From an uncultured Eubacteriales bacterium (GTDB lineage Bacteria > Bacillota > Clostridia > Oscillospirales > CAG-382): a stretch of DNA of 64,000 bases. Below are positions 44,198 through 52,945 of this stretch, one piece after another. Within the stretch, counting starts at the first letter, position 1. Each line of letters begins with the position of its first letter. The notes under the pieces were generated by a model. The model saw nothing but the letters and a program-made list of their open reading frames with translations. It searched no databases and was not told the DNA's origin. The position numbers and the translations under genes are program-made. The stretch lies in contig CAKSUT010000001.1 of the NCBI GenBank assembly GCA_934502885.1, positions 302,568-366,567 on the forward strand. Direction: 5' to 3'.

Positions 44198-47100
44198 ATG
44201 AAAAAGCACACTCTTTCTCGCACACTCGCATTTATTATGACTCTTGTCATGATAATCTCATCAATGTCCGTGGGCATATTTGCCGCAGACGAAGAATTTC
44301 CCGACGTTCTGTCGGTTGACTACGCAAGCGTTCAGCAGGGCTGTGTTGACAAAAAGGTCTCCTGCACCATCGAAAAGGTCGAGCTTGACGGCAGAAACAC
44401 AGTTTCGGTAAAGCCGATGATAAAGGATGCGGAGGCGACCGTCGTAAACATTGACGGTTACGGCTTCAATTCAAAGCTTAAGGTAGATATACGCGAATAC
44501 AAGTTTGCTTCGATTGAGTACAAATACGTTTCCGAAGGACCGGTCGAGGACAAGATGATTCTCCGCATAATGAAAAACGGCGGCATTCTCAAGGCGTCCA
44601 CGGAAGTACCGGCAACGGTAAATCTAAAAGCCGGCGGCTGGAACGTGGCATACTTCCCCATAGGCGGTGCAATTGCCGCACAAATCGCAGAAGACGGCGA
44701 CGGTATACTCCGTCAGATTCACTTATATCCTTTCGGAAAATCCGACGTAACCGTAATGTCGGAGAGCGACGTGATTTATCTCGGAAAGCTCTCTTTCTAC
44801 AAAACAAACCCCGATCCCAACGCCAAAGTTACTGTCGAATTTGCAAAGGGCAACCCGGACGCCAAGGGCACAGCTCCCGAAAAGGTTGAGATGAAGCCGG
44901 GCGAAAGCATAACGCTTCCCGAATGTCCCCTCACGCTCAAGAACGGCACGTTTCTCGGCTGGAAGACTGTCGGCTCAGACACTGTTTACAAGCCCGGCGA
45001 GTCAATCACTCCCGAAATCGACACTCTTTTCAGCGCCGCATGGAAAATCGAAGAGGAGGCAAAGGATTTTATCTCCCTCGCTTTCACCAATTATCAGGGC
45101 GGACCTGTTGACAGAACTCCGGCAGTCAAGGTCGAGAATATTGATGACGAGAACAGCAAAATCGTAAAGATAATGCCTCAGCACGCCGAAGAGAAGATAC
45201 CCATGGTTGACGGCTGGAACTACACCAAGGCGAATATCAATCTCAAAAACTACAAGTACCTTCTCATAAACTACAAGTACGAGTCGTCAGCTCCCACCGA
45301 GACAAAGCTCAAGGTTAATCTTCTCAAGAGCGGCGGCATACTTCAGAAGTCAACACCCTGTTATTCCGCAGAAAACATAACGGCGGGAGAATGGGCGACA
45401 GCTGTCATAGACATAACCGCAATAAACGAACAGCTCGTCGAGGGAGTCGAACCCGTACTCAGACAGATGCATTTCTACCCGTTCGGCGACAAGAAGTCAA
45501 GTGAGCTTGCCGAGGGCGACGTTATGTACGTATCCACCATAGTTTTCACGAACGACGGCGTTGCGGAGAACGCGGTCACACACACGGCTTACATGAACGG
45601 CTACTCCGACGGCACGTTCAAGCCGAACAAGACAATGTCCCGTGCCGAGGCGTGTACGGTTGTCGCAAGACTTCTTGCGGCTGAGAACGAAATCACAGGC
45701 AAGACTTCCTTCACCGACGTTGCGGCAGACAAGTGGTACGCAAAGTACATCGGTTTCTGCGAGGCGAAAGGTCTTCTCAAGTCCTACAGCGGAACGTTTC
45801 TCCCCGACAAAGAAATAACGAGAGCTGAGTTTTCCGAGCTTGTTTACAACACAGGACTCGTTTCGGCTTCCGATAAGGAGGTTAAGTTCAGCGACGTTGC
45901 GGAGTCTCATCCGAAGTACGCCGCAATAAAGGCGGCGGCTTCGGCAGGTCTTATCGCAGGCTACGCCGACGGCACCTTCCTTCCCGACAGAACAATAACC
46001 CGTACGCAGGTAGTCACCGTTATCAACCGTGCGTTGGGAAGAGAAATAACGGTGGAAAACCTTTCCGAGGATGTGGACTACACCTTTATCGATGTTGCGC
46101 CCGATTTCTGGGGATTTGCGAACATTGCAGAGGCGACGATGAACCACACCGAGCTTTCCGGTCACTGGACAAGCGTTTCCACAAGTCCCGAGAGTTTCAT
46201 CAAGGATGAGCCGAACCTCAAGGCAGGTGCGGAAAAGGCGGCTGAGGTCGAATCTCTTGCGGCAAAGAGACGCGACGAAATCCGCGCTACCGAGTCCGAC
46301 TACAGCACGATAACGGGCGCAAGGTTCTACGTTTCCGCAGACGGCGACGACGCAAACGACGGCACGTCTCCCGAAAAGGCGGTAAAGACTCTCGAGGCGG
46401 CATCAAAGCTCCCCGTAAGAAAGGGCGACGGTGTTCTCTTCAGAAGAGGCGACATTTTCAGAGGTCAGCTCACAGCGACGGCAGGCGTCACCTACTCCGC
46501 ATACGGCGAGGGTGAAAAACCACGTTTCTACCGCTCCCCCGAAAACGGCGCGGACGCCTCAAAATGGACGCTCATGGAGGGTACAAAGAATATCTGGATC
46601 TACGCAAACGAGGATATGGTGGACATCGGCGTCATCGTATTCAACGAGGGCGAAGCGAACACCTACAAGGAAATGCCCGACTACAAAAGCAACACCTACT
46701 ATTACAGAGGCACGGACAGGAAATTCGACATAATCGAAGCTCTCGACAACGACCTCGACTTCTTCCATAAGGCAGACAGCAAGACCATCGAGGGAGGTTA
46801 TCCGTCGAGATCCAAGGGCGACACGGGCAAAATCTACTTAAGATGCGACAAGGGCAATCCCGGCGAGATCTTCTCATCAATAGAGTTTGCCGTCGGCAAC
46901 AACAACATTGCCGCAAAGAGCGGATGCGTCTTCGACAACCTCTGCATAATGTACGGCGGAAGCCACGGCATCGGAACCGGAAACACGGACGGTCTTGTCG
47001 TAAAGAACTGCGAGTTCGGCTGGATAGGCGGCTCGATACAACACTACAACGAAAGTACTTCAAAGGCAGGCACGATAACAAGATACGGCAATGCGGTAGA

Positions 47101-47653
47101 AGTATACGGTTCGGCAAAAAACTACATTGTCAATAACTGCTACGTAAATCAGGTATACGACGCGGGTCTCACGCATCAGTCCGGAAACGGTGTCGAAATG
47201 TCCGAAATTTACTACACCAACAACGTAATCGAAAACTGCGTATACTCGATAGAATACTTCAACGGAAAGATGGCAAACGGAAAATCTGCCGGAAGCAATA
47301 TCGTGATAGAAAACAACATAATGCGTCTCTCAGGTTACGGCTTCGGCTCTCAGAGATACAATCCCGACACTCCGGCTCACATAAAGTCGTGGGAAAACGC
47401 AAACGAGTTTGAGAACTTTGTCATCAAAAACAACACCTTTGACAGAGCGACCTGCAATATGTTCCAGATTGTTTCCTCTTACAAAACATACCTCCCCGAG
47501 GTCTCCGGGAACACCTACATTCAGACTTTGGGCGGCAAGCTCATGGAATACGGCGTGCTTAAAGGCACAAAGTACCTCTATACAAAGTCCGCTCCCGTCA
47601 TAATAAAGTACATTCTCGGCGACGCCGACGCAAAGGTATATTCTGTGAAGTAA
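44198..47653 (+). CDS. Large secreted SLH-domain and beta-helix protein
   Basis: 1151 residues, the largest gene here. Order: signal peptide (1-30, ending GIFAADE); beta-sandwich module 1 (about 40-205); an InlB/flg-new-like repeat (about 210-285, FLGWKTVGSDTVYKPGESITPE); module 2 related to module 1 (about 290-455; compare LRQIHLYPFG with LRQMHFYPFG); three SLH domains (about 462-625; MNGYSDGTFKPNKTMSRAEA, AGYADGTFLPDRTITRTQ); and a right-handed beta-helix (about 706-1130; repeats such as NCYVNQVYDAGL, NNVIENCVYSIEYF). SLH domains anchor proteins to secondary wall polymers; beta-helices are typical of polysaccharide lyases. Catalytic residues cannot be assigned, so enzyme activity is inferred. 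Confidence 0.85.
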   Translation: MKKHTLSRTLAFIMTLVMIISSMSVGIFAADEEFPDVLSVDYASVQQGCVDKKVSCTIEKVELDGRNTVSVKPMIKDAEATVVNIDGYGFNSKLKVDIREYKFASIEYKYVSEGPVEDKMILRIMKNGGILKASTEVPATVNLKAGGWNVAYFPIGGAIAAQIAEDGDGILRQIHLYPFGKSDVTVMSESDVIYLGKLSFYKTNPDPNAKVTVEFAKGNPDAKGTAPEKVEMKPGESITLPECPLTLKNGTFLGWKTVGSDTVYKPGESITPEIDTLFSAAWKIEEEAKDFISLAFTNYQGGPVDRTPAVKVENIDDENSKIVKIMPQHAEEKIPMVDGWNYTKANINLKNYKYLLINYKYESSAPTETKLKVNLLKSGGILQKSTPCYSAENITAGEWATAVIDITAINEQLVEGVEPVLRQMHFYPFGDKKSSELAEGDVMYVSTIVFTNDGVAENAVTHTAYMNGYSDGTFKPNKTMSRAEACTVVARLLAAENEITGKTSFTDVAADKWYAKYIGFCEAKGLLKSYSGTFLPDKEITRAEFSELVYNTGLVSASDKEVKFSDVAESHPKYAAIKAAASAGLIAGYADGTFLPDRTITRTQVVTVINRALGREITVENLSEDVDYTFIDVAPDFWGFANIAEATMNHTELSGHWTSVSTSPESFIKDEPNLKAGAEKAAEVESLAAKRRDEIRATESDYSTITGARFYVSADGDDANDGTSPEKAVKTLEAASKLPVRKGDGVLFRRGDIFRGQLTATAGVTYSAYGEGEKPRFYRSPENGADASKWTLMEGTKNIWIYANEDMVDIGVIVFNEGEANTYKEMPDYKSNTYYYRGTDRKFDIIEALDNDLDFFHKADSKTIEGGYPSRSKGDTGKIYLRCDKGNPGEIFSSIEFAVGNNNIAAKSGCVFDNLCIMYGGSHGIGTGNTDGLVVKNCEFGWIGGSIQHYNESTSKAGTITRYGNAVEVYGSAKNYIVNNCYVNQVYDAGLTHQSGNGVEMSEIYYTNNVIENCVYSIEYFNGKMANGKSAGSNIVIENNIMRLSGYGFGSQRYNPDTPAHIKSWENANEFENFVIKNNTFDRATCNMFQIVSSYKTYLPEVSGNTYIQTLGGKLMEYGVLKGTKYLYTKSAPVIIKYILGDADAKVYSVK

Positions 47654-47684
47654 CGCGGCAGTCGGAAAAAACGAATAATCTCGG

Positions 47685-47726
47685 ATAAGCGGTTTCGTCG
47701 GACACACTCCCGTCGGAATCGCTTAT
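47685..47726 (+). terminator. Possible terminator after the SLH protein gene
   Basis: ATAAGCG (47685-47691) pairs with CGCTTAT (47720-47726), with partially paired interior sequence; the following T-run is short. Confidence 0.4.
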
Positions 47727-47766
47727 TTGTGTAACAGTTTGTAAATTTTTCTCAATCTTCACACAA

Positions 47767-47786
47767 ATATCACATATGGGTGATAT
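47767..47786 (+). promoter_or_regulatory. Operator-like palindrome over the foldase gene -10
   Basis: ATATCAC-N6-GTGATAT (47767-47786), with the right arm merging into TATAAT (47784-47789). A further 12-bp perfect palindrome, GCCATATATGGC, lies in the leader (47840-47851). Confidence 0.45.
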
Positions 47787-47883
47787 AATCAAGCAGACGC
47801 AGATACAAGGCGTTTGCCGAGATGCGCCATACTAAATTTGCCATATATGGCTTTGCAGTGAAAAGAAAGGTTTGGTACACATA

Positions 47884-49086
47884 ATGAAAAAACGTATAAT
47901 TGCTATGCTTCTCTGCGGTCTTCTGACCGTTTCCGCATTCACAGCCTGCAACAAGGCACCCGTTGACCCTGATGACAGCAATGTTGTAAGCGCGGAGGAT
48001 TCCGAGGTTGCCGTAAAAATAGGCGACTATGAAGTAACGGTCGGTCATTTCTCGTCGTATGCCGAGACGGTTATGTACAACACTCTTAAAAACAGCGAAA
48101 CCCCCGACGATTTCAAGATAGACGACGAAGAGTTCATGGACACATTTATTTCCGACGTAACCGAGAACTTCAAGCAGTACGCGGCATACGAATCCTATGC
48201 AAAGTCGTGCGGAGTTGAAGAGCCCACCCAGGAGGAAATTGACAACCTCGCAAACGATTTCGTCGCATACTACAATATGTACGGAATTGACGTCCGCAAG
48301 GAAATAGGTGATGAGTTCGACACGCTCATGAGAGTACAGGCGATAATGACAAAGACCATCGAAAGGCTTGCTGAGGACGTAACCGCCGAGGAGGCTCTCG
48401 CAACTCTCGAGGACGGCACCTACCGTGCAAAGCACATACTCATAGCGGCTGACGAGAACAACCTCAGTGCCGAAGAATACGCCGAAAAGGAAAAGCTTGC
48501 GAACGAGGTATACGAAAAGGCAATCGCCGAAGGTGCGGACTTTGACGCTCTTATTAAGGAATACGGCGAAGATCCCGGCATGGAGTCCAATCCCGACGGC
48601 TACACGTTCGGCGAGGGTAAAATGGTATCGGAGTTCTACGAGGGTACTGCGGCACTCGAAGAAGGTGAGATAAGCAAGCCCGTGAAGAGTTCCTTCGGCT
48701 TCCACATAATCCAGAGACTCCCCATCGAGGCAACCGAAGACATGAAGCAGGACGTTGCTTACAACAGAATGAACGAGGACGTCAACACAATAATCGAAAG
48801 TCTCGAACCCGAGTACACAGACGCATTCGATGCTATCGACTTCAGGGCGATGTACACAAGAGTCAAGGACAGAGTTGACGCCGAAAAGGCGGCTGCCGAA
48901 GCGGACGCAGACGAGGAAGCGGAGAACGAGGACGGCAATACCGACGCTGACACCACAGGCGATAACAGCGGCGTTGCAGCCGACGACACAGACGCTGAAA
49001 CTCCCACCGACGGCGCAGACGGCGAAAATCCCGACAACGCAGCCGAGGATATGAACGTACCCGATGAATCTCTCGTCGAGGGTTAA
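47884..49086 (+). CDS. PrsA/PpiC-type peptidyl-prolyl isomerase lipoprotein
   Basis: 400 residues from the ATG at 47884; the site AAAGG is 13 bases away. Lipoprotein signal with Cys22 (SAFTACNKA). An N-terminal SurA/PrsA-like helical chaperone region (about 45-165) is followed by a parvulin domain (about 165-275; RAKHILIA, DFDALIKEYGEDPG, YTFGEGKMVSEF, KSSFGFHIIQRLP) and a long acidic Asp/Ala/Glu tail (about 340-400). It helps secreted proteins fold at the outer face of the membrane and could assist the large surface protein encoded just upstream. Confidence 0.9.
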   Translation: MKKRIIAMLLCGLLTVSAFTACNKAPVDPDDSNVVSAEDSEVAVKIGDYEVTVGHFSSYAETVMYNTLKNSETPDDFKIDDEEFMDTFISDVTENFKQYAAYESYAKSCGVEEPTQEEIDNLANDFVAYYNMYGIDVRKEIGDEFDTLMRVQAIMTKTIERLAEDVTAEEALATLEDGTYRAKHILIAADENNLSAEEYAEKEKLANEVYEKAIAEGADFDALIKEYGEDPGMESNPDGYTFGEGKMVSEFYEGTAALEEGEISKPVKSSFGFHIIQRLPIEATEDMKQDVAYNRMNEDVNTIIESLEPEYTDAFDAIDFRAMYTRVKDRVDAEKAAAEADADEEAENEDGNTDADTTGDNSGVAADDTDAETPTDGADGENPDNAAEDMNVPDESLVEG

Positions 49087-49113
49087 TTCACGGCAATTTA
49101 AGAGCATAGAACA

Positions 49114-49151
49114 CAGCGGCAGACACGATAACGGTGTCTGCCGCTGTTTTT
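49114..49151 (+). terminator. Terminator of the PpiC lipoprotein gene
   Basis: Perfect 13-bp stem CAGCGGCAGACAC (49114-49126) with GTGTCTGCCGCTG (49134-49146), then TTTTT. Confidence 0.9.
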
Positions 49152-49221
49152 GTGTTCTTCCGCTCAGCCGAGAAATAACAGTTCAAGCTCGCCCGAATAG
49201 GCATAATTTCGACACAACGTA

Positions 49222-50481
49222 TTACTCGATTATTTCGTAGGCTCTTTTCAAAGTCAGAATACGGCGGACGCTTTCGTCGATTCGTTCTTCGCTTACCGTT
49301 CCGTTTTCAACGGCGTTCACAAGCGCACCGAACGCTTTGCGCAAATCATACGGACAGAGAAGCATGTCGCATCCGGCTTCTATTGCCTTAATTGCGGCGT
49401 CGCCGGGAGTATATGTGTTTGTTACCGCTCCCATTGACAGGGAGTCGGTAATAACGACGCCTTCAAAGTTCAGCTCGTTTCTGAGTATACCGTTCACCGC
49501 TTCGTAAGACACGGAGGACGGCGTCATATCGCCGACTATGTTCGGCAGTGCGATATGACCGACCATAACGCACTCGTCCACGGTCAGCGTCTTATACGGA
49601 ATCCACTCGCAGTTTTGCATTTCGTCCTTCGTTTTATGACAGACGGCAACTTCGCTGTGGCTGTCCTCGGCGGTGTCGCCGTGACCGGGAAAGTGCTTGA
49701 AGGTCGGGATAATCCCTTCTTCACGGAGTCCGTCCGCCATGGCGTGAGACATTACCTTTACGACCTCGGCGTCCGACGAAAACGCACGTTTTCCTATCAC
49801 TGTGTTGTCGGGATTTGAATTTACGTCCGCAACCGGAGCAAAGTCCAGATTGAAGCCGTACTGCCGCAAATACGCACCTATAGACGTTCCCATATTCATT
49901 GCGTCGGCTCTGTTGCCGTTCTCCCCTACCGCCGCCGCACTTTCGTATTTCGGTAAATCAAAAGCCTGACTGTTCGCAAGGCGCGCCACTGTGCCGCCCT
50001 CCTCGTCAACCGCGATGAACAGCGGGACACGGCTGTCGTCCTGCAGAGTATCGATAAAGACGGAAATCTGTTCGGGATTTTCAATATTCTTGCCGAACAT
50101 AACGACTCCGCCGACAGGGTAATTCCGCAACGCCTCTTTCACCGTTTCCGACAGCTCGGTTATTCCGTCCGCCGAGGAATCGTTGACGGTCTCGGGCGTT
50201 TGCGAAAAATCCAAGGCGTCCGGGCGGACAATAAACAACTGTCCTACCTTTTCCTCCAAAGACATTTGACTCATAAGAAAGCCTATCTCGTCGTCTTGCT
50301 CCGACGGATCGGGCTGAAGCTCGGCAGGCGGTGTTTCAGGCTGCGTTTCAGTCGGCTCGACAGTTTCCGTGTTCTCGGACGTCTTTACGTCCTCCTCTTT
50401 GTCCCGTATTGTCACTTCACACCCGGCGCAGAAAACAAGTGCCGTGAGCGCGGTCAAAAACAAAGCAAAGTATCTTTTCAT
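49222..50481 (-). CDS. Glycoside hydrolase family 3 lipoprotein (NagZ-like)
   Basis: 419 residues. Lipoprotein signal with lipobox VFCAGC; a Thr/Glu/Pro-rich stalk (about 25-65); then a single GH3 N-terminal barrel. The beta-N-acetylhexosaminidase motif KHFPGHGDT (about 262-270), holding the His of the catalytic Asp/His dyad, identifies the NagZ branch. ADVNSNPDNTVIGKRAF and DSLSMGAV are also typical. It trims N-acetylglucosamine from cell-wall muropeptides outside the cell. The second GH3 domain is absent, as is normal for this branch. AAAGGAG precedes the ATG. Confidence 0.9.
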   Translation of the reverse strand: MKRYFALFLTALTALVFCAGCEVTIRDKEEDVKTSENTETVEPTETQPETPPAELQPDPSEQDDEIGFLMSQMSLEEKVGQLFIVRPDALDFSQTPETVNDSSADGITELSETVKEALRNYPVGGVVMFGKNIENPEQISVFIDTLQDDSRVPLFIAVDEEGGTVARLANSQAFDLPKYESAAAVGENGNRADAMNMGTSIGAYLRQYGFNLDFAPVADVNSNPDNTVIGKRAFSSDAEVVKVMSHAMADGLREEGIIPTFKHFPGHGDTAEDSHSEVAVCHKTKDEMQNCEWIPYKTLTVDECVMVGHIALPNIVGDMTPSSVSYEAVNGILRNELNFEGVVITDSLSMGAVTNTYTPGDAAIKAIEAGCDMLLCPYDLRKAFGALVNAVENGTVSEERIDESVRRILTLKRAYEIIE

Positions 50482-50545
50482 GGTAAACTCCTTTAGGCAG
50501 AAGCTGGGAAACGCTTGAAAATGCCAATTTCACTTTGTACACAGT

Positions 50546-50575
50546 CCCCCCGACTCCGAAAGTGGAATCGGGGGG
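50546..50575 (-). terminator. Terminator hairpin after the acyl-CoA ligase gene
   Basis: CCCCCCGACTCC (50546-50557) pairs with GGAATCGGGGGG (50564-50575), with one wobble; no clear T run. It lies 6 bases past the stop at 50582. Confidence 0.6.
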
Positions 50576-50581
50576 CGGATA

Positions 50582-52282
50582 TCACTTATTGTCGTAATGT
50601 CTCTTTATCTTGTTGGAAGTGGTCTTTTCAAAGGGTTCGGGCTTGATTATAACCTTCATGACCTGCTTATGTGCCGGGAGCTTGTTGTTCATCTCGTTTA
50701 CGGCGTCCTTAACTGCCTTTGCGGTCTCTTCGAGAGTCATACCCTTGGTCACGTCGGGATCGGGATAAATCTCAGCCTTGAGGGCTATCTCCTCACCTGC
50801 TTCGTTGCGGACTGCGGAAACGATAACCTCTTTCACAAGGTTTATTCCCATGATGTAATCCTCAATTTCCTCAGGGTAAATATTCTTGCCGTTGTTGAGG
50901 ACTATGAGGTTCTTCTTGCGTCCGGTGATGTAAAGGCGTCCGAGATCGTCTGTCTTGCCGTAGTCGCCGCTGTGGAACCAACCGTCGGTTATTGCCTCGG
51001 CAGTCGCTTCGGGATTCTTGTAGTAGCCCATCATAACGGTGTCGCCCTTAATCCAAATCTCGCCCTCGCCGTCAGCGTTGGGGTTGTCTATTTTAATCTG
51101 AACGCAGGGAATCGGCACGCCGCACGATACAAAATCATAGAAGTACTCTCTGTTTCCGGCAACAAGAGGCGAACACTCGGTAATACCGTAGCCGTTGCAG
51201 AGCGTGATGCCGATGGTCTCGAAGAAATCTCCGACCTCCGCTCTTATAGGTGCGCCGCCGCAGACAATCTTTTGAAGGTTGCCGCCGAACGCTGCGTGTA
51301 CAGACTTAAAGAGAGTGCGGCGAAGGTCTATGCCCACCTTCAAAAGTCCGTTGCTCACCTTCATGAGCTTGCGAAGTGCGTCAGCCTTGCCGCTTGACTC
51401 AGCCTCAAGCCAAACCTTTTTGTAGAGCTGTTCGACAAAGAGCGGAACGAGCATGATGTAGTCCGGCTTATAGAACTTGAGATTCTTTGCAACAGAGCGG
51501 ATGCTTTCGTTTATGCATATAGTACAGCCGGCGTTGAGGGAAACGAGAATATCGCATACCGCCTCGTATGTGTGGTTGTACGGAAGAACCGAGAGACATC
51601 TTGTGAGTACATCGGATATCTGTCTGCCGTAGTAGACATTCGCAACGAGGTTGTGGAGCGAGAGCATAACGCCCTTCGACGTACCTGTCGTTCCGGAGGT
51701 AAACACGAGCATCTTGAGCTTTTCATTCTCGGGCACATAGTCGGTATAGCGTGTATCGCCGCCGTCAAGGAGTGCCTTACCCTTTTCGCAGAGCTTTGCG
51801 AAGGACAGGAACTTTCCGTCGTCCTCGGCGTTGTCAAAGCCGACAAAGTACTTTATCTGCGGCATTTTGTCCGCATTTGCGCGGAGATTTGCGTCGTAGT
51901 TCTTCGAGTAGAACACTATCTCACTTTCGCTTCTTTCAAGAACGTGCATTATCTCTTCAAAGGGAAGAAGACGGTCAACCGGGGTTACAACGTTGCTTCC
52001 GTTGAGGAGCATGAGATAGGTATGCACCCAATCATAGCTGTTGTCACCGAGAATCGCGGCGTGCTTGTTCTCGATGCCGAGATCCGTCACTGCCGTACCG
52101 AGTGCGTTTACCGCATCGATAAATTCGGGGTAGGACACGCTTATTACGTCTCCGTTCGGCTTCTTGTACATAAACGCCGGGCGACCTTTGCTTGCCTCAA
52201 CGGCGTTTGTGAGGCACTCTTTAAAATTGCGAAAAGGCTTTACACTATAGTATTCGTAGTTTTTATTGTATCTTTTCTTCAA
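50582..52282 (-). CDS. AMP-forming long-chain acyl-CoA ligase
   Basis: 566 residues from a TTG at 52282, chosen because GGAGGTG lies 7 bases upstream; the frame extends 52 codons further without support. Adenylate-forming motifs: P-loop LVFTSGTTGTSKGVML, NGYGITECSPLV, HSGDYGKTDDLGRLYITGRKKN, and C-terminal catalytic Lys region TTSNKIKRHY. It activates fatty acids to acyl-CoA through acyl-AMP. It has no adjacent beta-oxidation genes. A promoter lies 37 bases upstream. Confidence 0.9.
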   Translation of the reverse strand: MKKRYNKNYEYYSVKPFRNFKECLTNAVEASKGRPAFMYKKPNGDVISVSYPEFIDAVNALGTAVTDLGIENKHAAILGDNSYDWVHTYLMLLNGSNVVTPVDRLLPFEEIMHVLERSESEIVFYSKNYDANLRANADKMPQIKYFVGFDNAEDDGKFLSFAKLCEKGKALLDGGDTRYTDYVPENEKLKMLVFTSGTTGTSKGVMLSLHNLVANVYYGRQISDVLTRCLSVLPYNHTYEAVCDILVSLNAGCTICINESIRSVAKNLKFYKPDYIMLVPLFVEQLYKKVWLEAESSGKADALRKLMKVSNGLLKVGIDLRRTLFKSVHAAFGGNLQKIVCGGAPIRAEVGDFFETIGITLCNGYGITECSPLVAGNREYFYDFVSCGVPIPCVQIKIDNPNADGEGEIWIKGDTVMMGYYKNPEATAEAITDGWFHSGDYGKTDDLGRLYITGRKKNLIVLNNGKNIYPEEIEDYIMGINLVKEVIVSAVRNEAGEEIALKAEIYPDPDVTKGMTLEETAKAVKDAVNEMNNKLPAHKQVMKVIIKPEPFEKTTSNKIKRHYDNK

Positions 52283-52318
52283 AGAAACACACCTCCAATA
52301 ATTCAAAAGTTCCTTTAC

Positions 52319-52347
52319 AGTATACACCCTTTTTAAGGAAAATTCAA
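52319..52347 (-). promoter_or_regulatory. Sigma-A promoter of the acyl-CoA ligase gene
   Basis: Minus strand TTGAAT (52342-52347), 17-base spacer, TATACT (52319-52324). Confidence 0.7.
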
Positions 52348-52450
52348 GAAAAAAACAGTGAACAAAAGCGAAAGGAAAACTTAAGAGGATGTCGAAAAAA
52401 GTAAAAAACGAACCACCGAACGTGCGGCAGTTCGTCACTTACTCTTTTAT

Positions 52451-52469
52451 GGTACGGAAAGACCGTACC
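52451..52469 (-). terminator. Small hairpin after the ferredoxin gene
   Basis: GGTACGG/CCGTACC stem with a 5-base loop, 12 bases past the stop at 52482; no T run. Confidence 0.4.
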
Positions 52470-52481
52470 GGGGCAAGCCGA

Positions 52482-52652
52482 TTACTCAGCCTTGGGAGCC
52501 TCAACGGGACATACGCTTGCGCAAGTGCCGCAATCGATGCAGTCGTCTGCATTGATAACATACTTGCCGTCGCCCTCTGTGATGCAGCTTACGGGACATT
52601 CGTCTGCGCAAGCACCGCATGCGATGCAATCATCGGAAATCTTATATGCCAT
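52482..52652 (-). CDS. 2[4Fe-4S] ferredoxin, 56 residues
   Basis: A short clostridial-type ferredoxin read directly from the minus strand. It begins MAYKISDDCIACGACADECP and has a second cluster CIDCGTCASVCP, so both CxxCxxCxxxCP motifs are intact. GGAGG lies 8 bases before the ATG. It is the low-potential electron carrier used by hydrogenases, pyruvate:ferredoxin oxidoreductase and Etf or Rnf systems. It is monocistronic, between two genes on opposite sides. An inverted repeat, ACTGCAT-N11-ATGCAGT (52678-52702), surrounds a possible -10 (TACAAT on the minus strand) upstream. Confidence 0.93.
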   Translation of the reverse strand: MAYKISDDCIACGACADECPVSCITEGDGKYVINADDCIDCGTCASVCPVEAPKAE

Positions 52653-52764
52653 TCTAAACACCTCCGTATTTAAATATACTGCATTGTATCATAAAATGCA
52701 GTCTCTGAAAAGGGGGTAAATTTAAACTATATAAGAACTTTTGTTAAATTTTCATTGCGTGATA

Positions 52765-52793
52765 TTGTCTCGGCGCGAAAATGCGTGTAATAT
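52765..52793 (+). promoter_or_regulatory. Sigma-A-like promoter of hflX
   Basis: TTGTCT (52765-52770), 17-base spacer, TAATAT (52788-52793), leaving a leader of about 145 bases that contains a CGGACG/CGTCCG stem near 52850-52870. Confidence 0.5.
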
Positions 52794-52945
52794 ATACCCG
52801 TGCGGTAAAATATATGCTTATTTTACTTGATTTGCACGGCAAAATCACCGGACGTTTGCTCCGGCGTCCGAGGACGAAATCTCAATGCGCATTCCGTATG
52901 CTCCTACGGCGGCGCACCCTTCACACACGAAAGGAGTATGCCTTA

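Noticed and set aside
47770..49107. 445-codon minus-strand frame with hydrophobic runs
   Set aside because: Shadow of the PpiC lipoprotein gene; the Val/Cys-rich composition is typical of antisense translation.
52389..52673. 94-codon plus-strand frame
   Set aside because: It lies over the minus-strand ferredoxin gene, whose two Fe-S motifs are unmistakable.
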